A DNA stretch of 64,000 bases from Longicatena caecimuris. GTDB taxonomy: Bacteria; Bacillota_I; Bacilli_A; Erysipelotrichales; Erysipelotrichaceae. A program made the position numbers and the translations under genes. Where the stretch lies: positions 1 through 64,000 of the forward strand of contig NZ_SMBP01000011.1 of NCBI RefSeq assembly GCF_004341945.1. Reading direction: 5' to 3'. The notes under the pieces were generated by a model that did no database searches, had not been told where the DNA came from, and saw nothing but the letters and a program-made list of their open reading frames with translations. Position 1 is the stretch's first letter. Every line of letters begins with the position of its first letter. Shown here piece after piece: positions 26,954-38,556 of the stretch.

Positions 26954-27985
26954 CTATTTTGCTTTGGTTAATAGGGCATTTATCCATCGCCCGATTGTTT
27001 TATTATATGTATAACTAATGAAAGAACATAGCGCAAACGTAGCTAGGATTGCCCCTATCGCATATAAAATTAAACGATTATCGTTCGCATGTTCCGCACT
27101 ATGAAATACCGTTTTCCATAAGAATGGTCGAATATATTCATTTTCATGAAGTAAATAAACACCGAAGGTTGTTGCGGCAATCGTATTTATCACCTTAGAA
27201 TGCTTAATATTTAGATTTTTGAATCCTATAAATAAGAAGATTGAACAAAACAACATCGTGATGGAATCTATTCTTGCAAAATAAGTAGCATAATCACTAA
27301 AAATAGCAATTTTTGTACCAATGATATCAAATAGTACACAAGATCCTAAACAGAAAACATATCCTATTGCCCCAATCATTAAACTGTGATCAAAAACTTT
27401 ATTTGTCAATGCATATAAACGTATTCGGGCAGCGATGATATATAACAGAAAAAACCACATAAGGGTAGATGTCATACGTGCTGCCATAAACGTAGGCAGA
27501 ATCGAACATATGACGATTAACAATAAGATGAGATGATCCAATTCCCTTTTAGATAAAGCACAAATTAGTTTATTGATATATCCGGATAGCAAATACATCA
27601 TGAAATAAGATGTCGCAAACCACCACATGTTATAAGGTATCGGAAAGATATTCTTTACGACTTCAAAGAAGTTGAAATCGGTACCGGCAATAGCAAATAT
27701 AAGCATGATGATAATCGCATATATAGAAATATCCATCCACAGCTTCACCGCTTTTTTTACTTTGAATTCATTCTTTACCAAAAAATAACCACTGATCAAT
27801 ACGAATAAGTTAACGCCAAGCTGACCCCCATATGATAAAAATTGAATGAAGACGCTATTCATTGTTATCGTGGATGAAGGATATCGAAAACCACTATACA
27901 ACGCAAAATGATGACATATGATCAACAACATGCTGATGATTCTTAAAATTTCAAAATTCGATAATCTTTCCATGGTTTTTTTCAT
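26954..27985 (-). CDS. acyltransferase 3 family membrane protein
   Basis: About 343 residues with around ten membrane segments. The N-terminal 'RLSNFEILRIISMLLIICHHF' with the His at the end of the first helix is the catalytic signature of acyltransferase-3 enzymes, which O-acetylate (or otherwise O-acylate) envelope sugars. Substrate cannot be told. Start set at ATG 27985 with AAAGGA upstream; the in-frame TTG six bases earlier is less likely. It lies 57 bases after the SNF2 helicase gene and may share its transcript. Confidence 0.88.
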   Translation of the reverse strand: MKKTMERLSNFEILRIISMLLIICHHFALYSGFRYPSSTITMNSVFIQFLSYGGQLGVNLFVLISGYFLVKNEFKVKKAVKLWMDISIYAIIIMLIFAIAGTDFNFFEVVKNIFPIPYNMWWFATSYFMMYLLSGYINKLICALSKRELDHLILLLIVICSILPTFMAARMTSTLMWFFLLYIIAARIRLYALTNKVFDHSLMIGAIGYVFCLGSCVLFDIIGTKIAIFSDYATYFARIDSITMLFCSIFLFIGFKNLNIKHSKVINTIAATTFGVYLLHENEYIRPFLWKTVFHSAEHANDNRLILYAIGAILATFALCSFISYTYNKTIGRWINALLTKAK

Positions 27986-28042
27986 AAACAAAATGTCCTT
28001 TCTGCTCTACAGGATACGAGCATGTTTCTTATTTGGAATGGC

Positions 28043-31000
28043 TTATTCCATATCAAAAAGGGAAACAATTTCATCATAAGACATATGATAAATACTGCCT
28101 TCATTTTCTTCTACAAAATGATCTGATAAATCTTTTTTCATCTTCTGCAATGTTTGTATTTTTTCTTCAATACTATCTTTCATAATCAGCTTGTAAACCT
28201 GTACATTCTGATTCTGACCGATGCGATACGCACGATCAGTTGCTTGATTTTGCGCAGACACATTCCACCATGGATCAAAATGTATAACAGCACTTGCTGC
28301 TGTCAAATTCAATCCGGTTCCCCCGGCCTTTAAAGATATTAGGAAAACATCTGTCAAACCATTTTGAAACTGCTGTACCATATCGCGGCGCTGTTGTTTT
28401 GTATTGTTGCCTGTCAGCTTCAAATAAGAAAAACGACGCTTGATAAGTTCCTCTTCCAAGATATCTAATACAGATGTAAATGATGAAAACAACAAGACTC
28501 TTTGATGATTTTCCCGTAAAGTTTCTAACAAATCCAAACAATATAGTAATTTACTACTTGCAGTAGTAATGTTCTCATATAGGATACGCGGTTCACAACA
28601 AATCTGACGAAGCCGCGTTAACATGGCAAGAATCGCAAATTTATCCGGACGTTCCATCTGCAGATGTTTGCTTAATGCTTGATTGACCTGAGATAAATTT
28701 GCCAAATATAGTTTCTTTTCAGTATCTTCAAATGGAATCATGAGCGTATGTTCAATTTTATCTGGTAACTCCTTTAAGACCTTGCTTTTGGTACGTCTTA
28801 AAATAAACGGTTCCACCATCTTTTTCAGTTTCATTTGTGTTTGCTCATCATGATTTTGTACAATATTCTTTTCGAAATGTGTTTGAAAATAATGATAATT
28901 AAACAAATATCCCGGCATTAAAAAATCAAAAATGCTCCATAATTCAGCTAATGTATTTTCAATCGGAGTACCACTCAATGCCAAGCGATGCACAGCTTTA
29001 AGCTGCTTCACACATTCCGCATTTTTCGTCTTTTGATTCTTAATGAACTGTGCTTCATCTAATACAAGATAGTAAAAATGAATGGTTTCATACTGTGTAA
29101 TATCACGTTTTAAATAATCATAAGATGTTATCAATACATCATATTGTGAGAAAGATGCTATTTGCATGCATCTTTCTTTGGCATTTCCCATAATGCATTG
29201 TACACGCAAATCCGCCTGAAATTTCTGCAATTCATCTTCCCAATTTAACACCAAAGAGCTTGGAGTAACAATCAAGGAAACCTGTCCTTCTTGCTTCATT
29301 GTTTCTAATAAAGCAATGACCTGCAAAGTTTTTCCTAAGCCCATATCATCTGCTAAAATACCACCGAAATGATAATGGTGCAATGTCTGCATCCATTTCA
29401 CACCTTCTTTTTGATAATCACGCAGCACATGTTCATAACGAGAAGCAATGTCCGCTAGCTTGATATCCTTTTTGTGATATTGTGAAAGATAATCTACATA
29501 GCTTTGCTTCGCTGTAATATCGACATCATGATCTTGCTGTAAAACATCTTCCATATGAAAGCTGCGATATGCTGGCATTTGTACACTGCCTTTTTTAATA
29601 TCTTTTAAATCAATTGCTAAATCATCTAATAAAGCATTGGTTTCTTCTAGCTCTTTTCCTTCTAAAGATAATAAGCGTCCATCCATCAGACGATAATATT
29701 TCCGTCTCTTTCGATATGCCCTTAAAATATCATATAACTCATCCGCTGTAACATCAACACTGGCAATATCAATCTGTAAAAGATCATTTGACATGCCAAT
29801 GCCAACACTTACATGCATGGCCATAGGTTCATTGATGCTCTTTAACGCATCGGATACAAAGATATCACAATAACGGCTTAAGTATGGTAAGCCTTCCTGT
29901 AGAAAGACTAATGTTGTATCCTGCTGTTGGCTTAGATAAGCAACATGTCCATCATAATCAATCGTTTGTGCATATGCCTGTACGCATTCACATACCAACT
30001 GTACATGCAAAAGTTGCTCCTTCACCGTATCATCAAAGCCATTCACTATGGTACCATCAGGCATGTGTGCTTTGATGCGGATACTAATTAATCCTTGCTC
30101 ATCCATATCCGCAAATAGCTGTATATAGTCTTCTTCCATATAAACAGGCAGACATTCTTTATTCTTCACCGTAAGATAGCCTTTACACTGTTTTATGATA
30201 TGGCCTTGAAAACGACGAATATCGTTTTTACCAATCCAAAAATCTTCTTCTAGTAGTTGTTTTAATAAAGAAACGCTGTAATGATTCATCGTTTTACGAA
30301 TCAGCGTCTTTTCCTTAATTTTATACACATGCTCTTTCCCCAAGATCATATTGCGTTTGGGGCTTAACAGAACAATCTGATAATCCTCATCCTTAGGAAG
30401 TATTTCAATGCACATCTTTCCTTTTTCTTCCACAAGATTAAAATCACGAAACTCCCTTGGTATATCCAGCATCTTGTCATAAAAAGCATCCAGTTTTTCT
30501 TCTTGTATCCGCATTTCACGTCCTGAATAATAATAAAGATGATCGGACATATTATCCTTTAACAGTTGAATAAGCTCTTGTGATGTTACATCAAATTGCT
30601 CCATCGTATGAGTAAAAGCTAGCTCTTTTCCATAACTGATATATTCTTCATGAGCGATAGCTTCCAGAAATTCCTGTATTCTCTTAACGATGTACATGCG
30701 TTTACGGCCTTTGCCAATTTTTAATGAAATATAGCAATCCCTTAAATGACTTCCATATTCACTACCTATATTCTCTAACTGCACATATAAATGGATATCC
30801 TGATGTCCTTGCAGAATGGGAAACTGTTGATCCTTATGCCACTGCTCATCCAGCCATTCATGCGCTTTCTCCATAAGACGCTTACGCTGTTCAAGTTCTA
30901 ATTGACGCCGATATTCCTCGTATTCACGCAACCGTCTTGCCTTACGTTCTTCATATCGCTGTAATAGGCTATTTTGCTGTTTTTGCTCTTCTTCATTATT

Positions 31001-31366
31001 TCTGGTTTGCTGATATTCCTGATAACGAAGTAAGAATTTCTGTCTTTGAAAATGATAAGGGAACATACATGGCTCCATAATAGAGATGATCATCAACACT
31101 TCACCAACGTGAGCACAGCCACTTTCTTGCGTACAAAAAGGGCAACTACATTCATATGCCGTCACATGATAATTTTCATCTATGGTAATGGTAATATGAT
31201 TACTATAAACATCCTGATTTATATGGGCATCCACATGATATTGTCCGGATGCATCACATAAAACGACCATGCTTTCTATATCAGCAGCCTTCAGATATTT
31301 CTTTGCCAAAGTATAATTTTGTACATTACTAACGACACGTTTTATTTCCTCTTTCGTTATCTGCAT
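28043..31366 (-). CDS. SNF2-family helicase with SWIM zinc finger
   Basis: 1107 residues. SWIM motif near the N-terminus ('CSCPFCTQESGCAHVG', pattern C-x-C-xn-C-x-H), a charged Arg/Glu/Gln coiled segment (about 115-170), the bacterial SNF2-associated region, and a full ATPase core: Walker A 'DDMGLGKT', motif II 'DEAQ', 'SGTPIENTLAELWS', and motifs V/VI 'LKAGGTGLNLTAA' and 'QATDRAYRIGQ'. Likely a dsDNA translocase that remodels DNA-protein complexes, role in Bacillota unclear. GGAGGG lies five bases from the ATG. Confidence 0.93.
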   Translation of the reverse strand: MQITKEEIKRVVSNVQNYTLAKKYLKAADIESMVVLCDASGQYHVDAHINQDVYSNHITITIDENYHVTAYECSCPFCTQESGCAHVGEVLMIISIMEPCMFPYHFQRQKFLLRYQEYQQTRNNEEEQKQQNSLLQRYEERKARRLREYEEYRRQLELEQRKRLMEKAHEWLDEQWHKDQQFPILQGHQDIHLYVQLENIGSEYGSHLRDCYISLKIGKGRKRMYIVKRIQEFLEAIAHEEYISYGKELAFTHTMEQFDVTSQELIQLLKDNMSDHLYYYSGREMRIQEEKLDAFYDKMLDIPREFRDFNLVEEKGKMCIEILPKDEDYQIVLLSPKRNMILGKEHVYKIKEKTLIRKTMNHYSVSLLKQLLEEDFWIGKNDIRRFQGHIIKQCKGYLTVKNKECLPVYMEEDYIQLFADMDEQGLISIRIKAHMPDGTIVNGFDDTVKEQLLHVQLVCECVQAYAQTIDYDGHVAYLSQQQDTTLVFLQEGLPYLSRYCDIFVSDALKSINEPMAMHVSVGIGMSNDLLQIDIASVDVTADELYDILRAYRKRRKYYRLMDGRLLSLEGKELEETNALLDDLAIDLKDIKKGSVQMPAYRSFHMEDVLQQDHDVDITAKQSYVDYLSQYHKKDIKLADIASRYEHVLRDYQKEGVKWMQTLHHYHFGGILADDMGLGKTLQVIALLETMKQEGQVSLIVTPSSLVLNWEDELQKFQADLRVQCIMGNAKERCMQIASFSQYDVLITSYDYLKRDITQYETIHFYYLVLDEAQFIKNQKTKNAECVKQLKAVHRLALSGTPIENTLAELWSIFDFLMPGYLFNYHYFQTHFEKNIVQNHDEQTQMKLKKMVEPFILRRTKSKVLKELPDKIEHTLMIPFEDTEKKLYLANLSQVNQALSKHLQMERPDKFAILAMLTRLRQICCEPRILYENITTASSKLLYCLDLLETLRENHQRVLLFSSFTSVLDILEEELIKRRFSYLKLTGNNTKQQRRDMVQQFQNGLTDVFLISLKAGGTGLNLTAASAVIHFDPWWNVSAQNQATDRAYRIGQNQNVQVYKLIMKDSIEEKIQTLQKMKKDLSDHFVEENEGSIYHMSYDEIVSLFDME

Positions 31367-31406
31367 ATATACCCTCCATGCGCTTCTTGTAGGATACTCA
31401 AATGTT

Positions 31407-31434
31407 TAATAAAACGCACATGAACCATGTGCGT
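31407..31434 (-). terminator. terminator of gmk
   Basis: Perfect 9-bp stem ACGCACATG / CATGTGCGT with a 3-base loop, then TTTATT on the minus strand. Confidence 0.8.
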
Positions 31435-31440
31435 ATAAAG

Positions 31441-32016
31441 TTATTTATTATCCGTTTCCATGTGACGTCTAATGATCGAACTGATTAATTCTGCAGCCAA
31501 TTTAGGGTCATCATTACAAACAATATATTTATAATTATTCACCATCTTCATTTCTTTTCCAGCTTTCGCCAAACGCTGCTGTACAACCTCTTCTGGCTCA
31601 CTTCGACGACCGCGAATTCGATTTTCCAATTCTTCCATACTCGGTGGAATAATAAATATTGTTAAAGCATCTGGACATTTTTCTTTTACTTGCGTAGCCC
31701 CCTGCACTTCGATTTCCAAAAGGACATTTTTTCCTTCATTGCGCAGTTTTTCTACCTGTGACATGGGAGTGCCATAATAATTGCCAACAAATTCAGCCCA
31801 TTCTAAAAGTTCACCATGTTGGATTGCCTCTTCAAATTTTTCCTTCGTAGTGAATATGTAATCAACGCCATCCTGTTCACCAGCTCTTGGTGATCTTGTC
31901 GTCATGGAAATGGAATATGCCAATTTCAATGACGCATCATTCATAAAGTAATTACGCACGGTTCCCTTTCCTACTCCACTAGGACCACTGATAATAATTA
32001 ACAGACCTTTTTTCAT
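31441..32016 (-). CDS. gmk: guanylate kinase
   Basis: Phosphorylates GMP to GDP. P-loop 'SGPSGVGKGT' at 10-19, GMP-binding 'TTRSPRAGEQDGVDY', and 'LEIEVQGATQVKEK'. About 191 residues. The start at 32016 has AGAGGG upstream; the GTG two codons earlier overlaps that site. It diverges from rqcH; in Bacillus subtilis the orthologues yloA (rqcH) and gmk are also close neighbours, though there on the same strand. Confidence 0.96.
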   Translation of the reverse strand: MKKGLLIIISGPSGVGKGTVRNYFMNDASLKLAYSISMTTRSPRAGEQDGVDYIFTTKEKFEEAIQHGELLEWAEFVGNYYGTPMSQVEKLRNEGKNVLLEIEVQGATQVKEKCPDALTIFIIPPSMEELENRIRGRRSEPEEVVQQRLAKAGKEMKMVNNYKYIVCNDDPKLAAELISSIIRRHMETDNK

Positions 32017-32098
32017 TTGCACACCCTCTATTCTTTATACTTATTTTACTAGTAGTGATTTCGCTTGTCAAACATGTTTTCGCTATTTTCTGCTTTTA

Positions 32099-32107
32099 TG
32101 CTATAAT
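32099..32107 (+). promoter_or_regulatory. extended -10 promoter of rqcH
   Basis: TGCTATAAT: a TG-n element fused to a perfect TATAAT (32102-32107), with no good -35. The GAGGTG of rqcH follows. Confidence 0.6.
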
Positions 32108-32128
32108 GTTACTCACGAGGTGATAAGC

Positions 32129-33790
32129 ATGGCAATTGATGGATTATTATTAAGACAGTTACGAATAGAAATAGCGCAAGCTTTACCAGCTAAATTATTA
32201 AAATTGCAACAAATAAGTGATACTGAATTATTATTTACATTACGTACCCAAACAGGCAATCAAAAACTGTTAATCTCTTTGCACAGCGTTTATAATCGTA
32301 TAAATTTCACAAAAGAATCCTATACGACAATGGAGGTTCCCAGCAACTTTTTAATGTTGTTGCGAAAACAGATTGATGGCGGCATCCTCCATACCATAGA
32401 ACAGCTTGGTCTTGACCGTATCCTCCATATGGAGTTGGAAGCACGCAACGAATTAGGTGATATTCATAAAAAGCACTTATATATTGAATTAATGGGCAAA
32501 TATGCCAATATCATTTTGGTAGATGAAGATGGACGCATCGTTGATGCCTTAAAACGTATCCCGCCGTTTGAAAACAGTAAACGTACCATTTTACCCGGTG
32601 CAGTATTTACCTTGCCAGAGCCACACAGTAACAAACAAGACCCATATCATCACGGACCATTTGATGCCGAAGAATCTTTCAGCAAACAGTTTCATGGCTT
32701 TTCCCCACTCTTGTCTAAAGAGGTACAATACCGCATGCACAAAGGTGAGGCATTCAACGATATTTTAAAGAAGATTCACGATTCCAACACTTTATATATT
32801 AGCGATGTTAAAGATCAGGTTTATTTTCATTGTATTCCACTTACACATCTAACAGATACGTATCGTCAATATCCTTTAATGCATGGCATGGATATTCTGT
32901 TTTATGAAAAAGAAGAAAAAGTGCGCATCAAACAACAAAGTCAAGATTTATATCGCAGTGTCAAACGCGAGTTGCATAAAAACACCTCAAAGCTCCCAAA
33001 ACTTAAGCAATCTTTAGCTGAATCTATGGATTGTGATAAATATCGAGAATATGGGGATTTATTATTTGCTTATATGCATGAAATTGAGAAACAACCGATA
33101 ATTACGCTGCCCTCTTTTGAAACAGGAGAAGAGATTGCGATTCCTATCGATATGCGTTTTGATATAAAAGGTAATGCCAATCGCTGGTATCAGAAATATC
33201 ATAAAAGCAAACGAGCACAGAGTATTTTAAGGGAACAAATCGCTTTGTGTGAGAAAGAAATTGCATATTTTGAGGCTATGGAAACGCAATTATCGCAAGC
33301 TGGTGTTCAAGATGCCATTGAGATACGGGAAGAATTGGTAAAACAAGGGTATTTACGTGCACAGAAAAGTCGTATCCGGAAAAAGAAAAAGCAAGAGCTT
33401 CCTCATTATGAAACGTTTCTATTTGATGATTATCGCATATATGTAGGTAAAAACAATTTGCAGAATGACTATGTCACATGGAAACTCGCACGAAAAAAAG
33501 ATACATGGTTGCACGCAAAAGATTTGCATGGTGCTCATGTCATCCTTACTTTAGAACAGCCAAATGAAGCTGCTTTACGGACTGCGGCCATGTTAGCTGC
33601 CTGGTATTCTATCGGGCGCTATTCCTCCAGTGTTCCAATCAATTACTGCCAACAACGACAATTAAAAAAGATTCCTGGCAATAAAGGAAGCTTTGTATCC
33701 TTAACGACCTATAAGACCATTTATATCGATCCAGATGCAGCCGTCATTCAACGATTGCTAGATGAACACAGAGAAAACAAAAGAAAATAG
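32129..33790 (+). CDS. rqcH: RqcH, NFACT ribosome quality control protein
   Basis: Binds obstructed 50S subunits and recruits tRNA-Ala to add C-terminal alanine tails that mark stalled peptides for degradation; older name fibronectin-binding protein. 553 residues from the ATG at 32129 (GAGGTG upstream). NFACT-N at about 1-170 with the Asp96-Arg97 pair needed for tailing, HhH and coiled-coil middle, and the NFACT-R domain with 'DTWLHAKDLHGAHVIL' near 455-470. Monocistronic. Confidence 0.94.
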   Translation: MAIDGLLLRQLRIEIAQALPAKLLKLQQISDTELLFTLRTQTGNQKLLISLHSVYNRINFTKESYTTMEVPSNFLMLLRKQIDGGILHTIEQLGLDRILHMELEARNELGDIHKKHLYIELMGKYANIILVDEDGRIVDALKRIPPFENSKRTILPGAVFTLPEPHSNKQDPYHHGPFDAEESFSKQFHGFSPLLSKEVQYRMHKGEAFNDILKKIHDSNTLYISDVKDQVYFHCIPLTHLTDTYRQYPLMHGMDILFYEKEEKVRIKQQSQDLYRSVKRELHKNTSKLPKLKQSLAESMDCDKYREYGDLLFAYMHEIEKQPIITLPSFETGEEIAIPIDMRFDIKGNANRWYQKYHKSKRAQSILREQIALCEKEIAYFEAMETQLSQAGVQDAIEIREELVKQGYLRAQKSRIRKKKKQELPHYETFLFDDYRIYVGKNNLQNDYVTWKLARKKDTWLHAKDLHGAHVILTLEQPNEAALRTAAMLAAWYSIGRYSSSVPINYCQQRQLKKIPGNKGSFVSLTTYKTIYIDPDAAVIQRLLDEHRENKRK

Positions 33791-34114
33791 CTTTTTCACG
33801 GCATTGTCAGCTAAAATCCATGCTGTTGATTAGAGCATGCTATGAATAAAAAATCATACAGTGTAAAACAACAAAATGAATATGCTAGTAAAAATGCTAT
33901 CCTACTTAAGAACACATCAAAAAAGTGAACAGGATACGATCATGTGTCCTCTTCACTTTTTTTCACTAGCTTTATCTTTACCAAAACACACAGTGCTATT
34001 GTTCCAACCTTTATTTACGTAAGCACTTTTTAAACCATCATACTATGAATTAAAATAGCAATGATAGTTACTATCATATGCAATAATATGCCTCTCAAAT
34101 ATTGATACTTATCA
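33791..34114. other. convergent intergenic region between rqcH and asnA
   Basis: Contains the bidirectional terminator at 33919-33963, a CATGCT/AGCATG pairing near 33822-33842, and a perfect 7-bp hairpin ATGATAG/CTATCAT at 34061-34077 just beyond asnA. No reading frame is supported. Confidence 0.5.
33919..33963. terminator. bidirectional terminator rqcH/asnA
   Basis: A 10-bp stem AAAAAGTGAA / TTCACTTTTT, with an inner AGGA/TCCT pairing, flanked by A and T runs on either side, placed between two convergent genes. Confidence 0.8.
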
Positions 34115-35131
34115 CTATAATAAATATATATGATGTCGTTCACATTCGGCAATCATATCATCGCTCCACTGTGATACCTGCACCTCACCGATATGTGCTT
34201 TATTTAAAAGAATCAAACATATTCTTGATTGCCCAATCCCTCCACCTATTGTAAGCGGCAATTCATCATGTAACAACATTTGATGATAAGGCAAAGTTAA
34301 ACGTTCTTCACAATCAGCTTTTTTCAGCTGTTCTTGTAGTGCCTTAGCATCTACACGAATGCCCATACTGCTAATTTCGACAGCACAATCCAAAATAGGA
34401 TAGTAAATAAGAATATCTCCATTTAATGACCAGTCATCATAATCCGGTGCACGTCCATCATGTTTCTGCCCACTGGATAAAATATCGCCAATTTGCATGA
34501 TACATACTGTTTTATGTTCCTTTGTAATCGTATATTCTCTTTCTTTAGGCGTCATATCCGGATAGCGATCTTCGAGTTCTTGTGCGGTAATAAAATACAC
34601 ATCCTCGCGTATAAACGGTTCTAAATTTTCAAAGATGATATCCAATTCTTTCTCTGTTTCTTTAAGCGCCTTCATAATATTACGCACTGTCATTTTTAGG
34701 AAATCAAGATTACGATCATGACGATCGATAATTTTTTCCCAATCCCACTGATCAACATATGTGGAGTGCAGATTATCCAAATCTTCATCACGACGGATGG
34801 CATTCATATCCGTATAAATACCTTTTCCATAGCCGATATGATAACGTTTTAATGCCATTCGCTTCCATTTAGCAAGTGAATGGACAATCTCCATTTCATC
34901 TTCATCAATCTCTTTAATATCAAAGCCTACTGGACGCTCAACACCATTTAAATTATCGTTTAATCCACTACTTTTTCTTACATACAGCGGCGCCGAAATG
35001 CGCATAAGATTCAAATGATGAGCCAATCTACGTTCAAATAAATCTTTTACATATTTAATGGCAACCTCTGTTGAGATGACATCTAATTTATTTTCATAAT
35101 GTGATGGAAGGATCAAATCCTTAACTGCCAT
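34115..35131 (-). CDS. asnA: aspartate-ammonia ligase
   Basis: Ammonia-dependent asparagine synthetase, structurally related to class II aminoacyl-tRNA synthetases. 338 residues. 'RISAPLYVRKSSGLNDNLNG', 'HSLAKWKRMAL', 'YTDMNAIRRDED', 'STYVDQWDWEK' and 'TIGGGIGQSRICLILL' are family marks and cover the ATP and aspartate sites. Monocistronic with its own promoter. The paralogous function AsnB uses glutamine instead. Confidence 0.96.
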   Translation of the reverse strand: MAVKDLILPSHYENKLDVISTEVAIKYVKDLFERRLAHHLNLMRISAPLYVRKSSGLNDNLNGVERPVGFDIKEIDEDEMEIVHSLAKWKRMALKRYHIGYGKGIYTDMNAIRRDEDLDNLHSTYVDQWDWEKIIDRHDRNLDFLKMTVRNIMKALKETEKELDIIFENLEPFIREDVYFITAQELEDRYPDMTPKEREYTITKEHKTVCIMQIGDILSSGQKHDGRAPDYDDWSLNGDILIYYPILDCAVEISSMGIRVDAKALQEQLKKADCEERLTLPYHQMLLHDELPLTIGGGIGQSRICLILLNKAHIGEVQVSQWSDDMIAECERHHIYLL

Positions 35132-35180
35132 ACTATCAACTCACTTTCATGTCTTTTATTATACCGCATTTATGTTACAA

Positions 35181-35209
35181 AATATATCTTTTTTTGAAAT
35201 TTTTTACAA
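35181..35209 (-). promoter_or_regulatory. promoter of asnA
   Basis: TTGTAA (35204-35209), 17-base spacer, TATATT (35181-35186). A second perfect TATAAT at 35158-35163 lacks a -35 and may be an alternative. Confidence 0.6.
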
Positions 35210-35273
35210 TCAATTTTTACATATGTTTCATCCACTTTCTTACTATATGCAACAACCTCTTTCATCATGCCAG

Positions 35274-35308
35274 AGAAAAAGCAAACAGTCTCAATTATAC
35301 TGTCTGCT
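35274..35308 (-). terminator. terminator of the ilv operon
   Basis: AGCAGACAGT pairs with ACTGTTTGCT (one G-T pair) over a 9-base loop, then TTTTTC on the minus strand, 10 bases past the ilvD stop. Confidence 0.8.
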
Positions 35309-35318
35309 TCTTATTTTC

Positions 35319-36983
35319 TTATTTTAAAACAGCACCTTCATCCGCCGAAGTTACAAGATGTGCATAGCGATACAGCCAGCCTTCTTTGATTTTCGCTTCT
35401 GGTTTCACCCAAGCATCCATCCGTTTTTGCATTTCTGCTTCATCAATCATCAGATTGATCTTACCGGCATTGATATCGATGCTGATGGTATCTCCCTCTT
35501 GAATGATGGCAATCGGGCCATGCGCTGCGGCTTCCGGTGATACATGTCCGATAGCTGCCCCACGAGTTGCCCCAGAGAATCTTCCATCCGTAATCAAAGC
35601 GACTTCTTTATCCAGTTTCATACCAGCCAATGCACTTGTTGGATTCAGCATCTCTCGCATGCCCGGTCCACCTTTTGGTCCTTCATAGCGGATAACGACA
35701 ACATCGCCTTTGACAATTTTTCCCTGATAAATAGCATCAATAGCATCTTCTTCACTATCAAAGACACGGGCACGTCCTGTATGCACCAACATACTAGGAT
35801 CCACAGCGCTGCGCTTTACCACACAGCCTTTTGGTGCTATGTTACCAAATAATACGGCAATGCCACCAGTAGGTGAATTAGGTGTATCAATATCCTTGAT
35901 GATCTTATGATCTAAATTGACAGCCTTAGCTAAATTTTCTTTGATTGTCTTGCCAGTTACGGTCATTAAAGAATCATCAATCAATTGTTTCTTCTGCAAT
36001 TCTTTCATAACTGCCTGTACGCCACCGGCACGATACAAATCTACGATATGATCCGGTCCGGCAGGTGCTAATTTACACAGATTTGGAGTTTTTTGTGATA
36101 CCTCATTGATTATATCCAGATCAATATCCACATGCGCTTCTTTCGCAATGGCCAAAAGATGTAAGACCGTATTTGAGGAACAGCCTAATGCCATATCACA
36201 AGCCAATCCATTACGTAAAGCCTGCTCATTTATGATATCTCTAGGCTTGATATCTTTTTCTACCATATCCATGATTGCCATACCGGCTTTTTTAGCTAAC
36301 TGCATGCGAGCCGAATAAACGGCTGGTATGGTGCCATTGCCAGGCAAGGCAATTCCCAACACTTCACATAGACAGTTCATCGAATTCGCTGTAAACATAC
36401 CGGAACAAGATCCACATCCTGGACAAGCATTTTGTTCAATGTACGTCAATTCTTCTTGATCAATCAGTCCTGCTTTTTTCGCTCCTACCGCTTCAAACAT
36501 GGTCGATAAACTCATATCTTTGCCTTTATCATTACCAGGCAGCATCGCTCCTCCACTCATGACTACAGCTGGCAGATTCACGCGCAAAGCGCCCATCAAC
36601 ATACCAGGAACAATCTTATCACAATTCGGTACAAGTACCAAACCATCAAACCCATGCGCATTAGCCATGGTTTCTACACTATCCGCAATCAATTCACGAG
36701 ATGCTAAGGAGTACTTCATTCCAATATGCCCCATGGCAATACCATCACATACACCAATGCTAGGTACCATGATTGGCGTACCACCTGCCATGCGAATACC
36801 GGCTTTCACGGCCTCGCTAATCTTATCCAAATGCAAATGTCCCGGAACAATTTCACTATACGCACTGACAACACCGATCAAGGGACGATTTAATTCTTCT
36901 TCGGTTAATCCCAAAGCATAGAAGAGGGAGCGCTGCGGCGCGCAGGCATCTCCCTTTAAAACTCGATCACTTGCTCTACTCAT
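35319..36983 (-). CDS. ilvD: dihydroxy-acid dehydratase
   Basis: Fourth step of valine/isoleucine synthesis: dehydrates 2,3-dihydroxy acids to 2-oxo acids with an iron-sulfur cluster. 554 residues. Cluster Cys lie in '[11 protein letters not shown]' and '[16 protein letters not shown]'; C-terminal '[21 protein letters not shown]' is conserved. Last gene of the ilv operon, 19 bases after ilvC. Confidence 0.96.
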   Translation of the reverse strand: MSRASDRVLKGDACAPQRSLFYALGLTEEELNRPLIGVVSAYSEIVPGHLHLDKISEAVKAGIRMAGGTPIMVPSIGVCDGIAMGHIGMKYSLASRELIADSVETMANAHGFDGLVLVPNCDKIVPGMLMGALRVNLPAVVMSGGAMLPGNDKGKDMSLSTMFEAVGAKKAGLIDQEELTYIEQNACPGCGSCSGMFTANSMNCLCEVLGIALPGNGTIPAVYSARMQLAKKAGMAIMDMVEKDIKPRDIINEQALRNGLACDMALGCSSNTVLHLLAIAKEAHVDIDLDIINEVSQKTPNLCKLAPAGPDHIVDLYRAGGVQAVMKELQKKQLIDDSLMTVTGKTIKENLAKAVNLDHKIIKDIDTPNSPTGGIAVLFGNIAPKGCVVKRSAVDPSMLVHTGRARVFDSEEDAIDAIYQGKIVKGDVVVIRYEGPKGGPGMREMLNPTSALAGMKLDKEVALITDGRFSGATRGAAIGHVSPEAAAHGPIAIIQEGDTISIDINAGKINLMIDEAEMQKRMDAWVKPEAKIKEGWLYRYAHLVTSADEGAVLK

Positions 36984-37002
36984 CCTTCTTCACCTGCTCT
37001 TC

Positions 37003-38025
<1,023 letters not shown>

Positions 38026-38058
38026 CTATCTTATAGCATCAAAAGATGCTTGAAAAGA

Positions 38059-38544
38059 CTAATCGTTTCTGGATAATTCCATCGCCACACCACCGGTGCG
38101 GCTGATTTCCACAATCTTATAATCCTGTAATTCTTCAATGAAATAATCAATGCTTGCCGGTGTATCTGTCAATTCCACGACACAACATCCCTTTTCGATC
38201 AACTGACAGCGTCCTCCAAAATCTTTTACTGCTTTTAAGAAGTTATCCTTTTGATCTTTATTTACCTCAACCTTGATCAATACAACTTCACGGATAAACA
38301 GTAGATCCTCTGGTATCTCTTCAACTTTTTTAACATCCTCTAATTTGGCCAGTTGCAATTTGATTTGATTGATGATTCCCTCATCTCCGCGTGTTGTAAT
38401 CGTAATACGCGAAAACTTAGGATTTTCCGTTTCACCAACCGATAAAGTATCAATATTAAAGCCTCGTTGTCCAAATAGATTGGTCACTCTGGTCAGCACA
38501 CCGAAGTGATTTTCCACAAGTAATGAGATTACTCTTCTCTCCAT
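38059..38544 (-). CDS. ilvN: acetolactate synthase small (regulatory) subunit
   Basis: 161 residues: N-terminal ACT domain 'RRVISLLVENHFGVLTRVTNLFGQRGFNIDTLSVG' region (landmark from about 3) that binds valine for feedback inhibition, and the IlvH/IlvN C-terminal domain. Start at ATG 38544 with AGGAGG eight bases upstream; the GTG at 38553 is inside that site. Follows ilvB by 12 bases. Confidence 0.94.
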   Translation of the reverse strand: MERRVISLLVENHFGVLTRVTNLFGQRGFNIDTLSVGETENPKFSRITITTRGDEGIINQIKLQLAKLEDVKKVEEIPEDLLFIREVVLIKVEVNKDQKDNFLKAVKDFGGRCQLIEKGCCVVELTDTPASIDYFIEELQDYKIVEISRTGGVAMELSRND

Positions 38545-38556
38545 TCTGTCCACCTC

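Noticed and set aside
35358-36921. Several plus-strand frames opposite ilvD
   Set aside because: Shadows of a highly conserved minus-strand gene.
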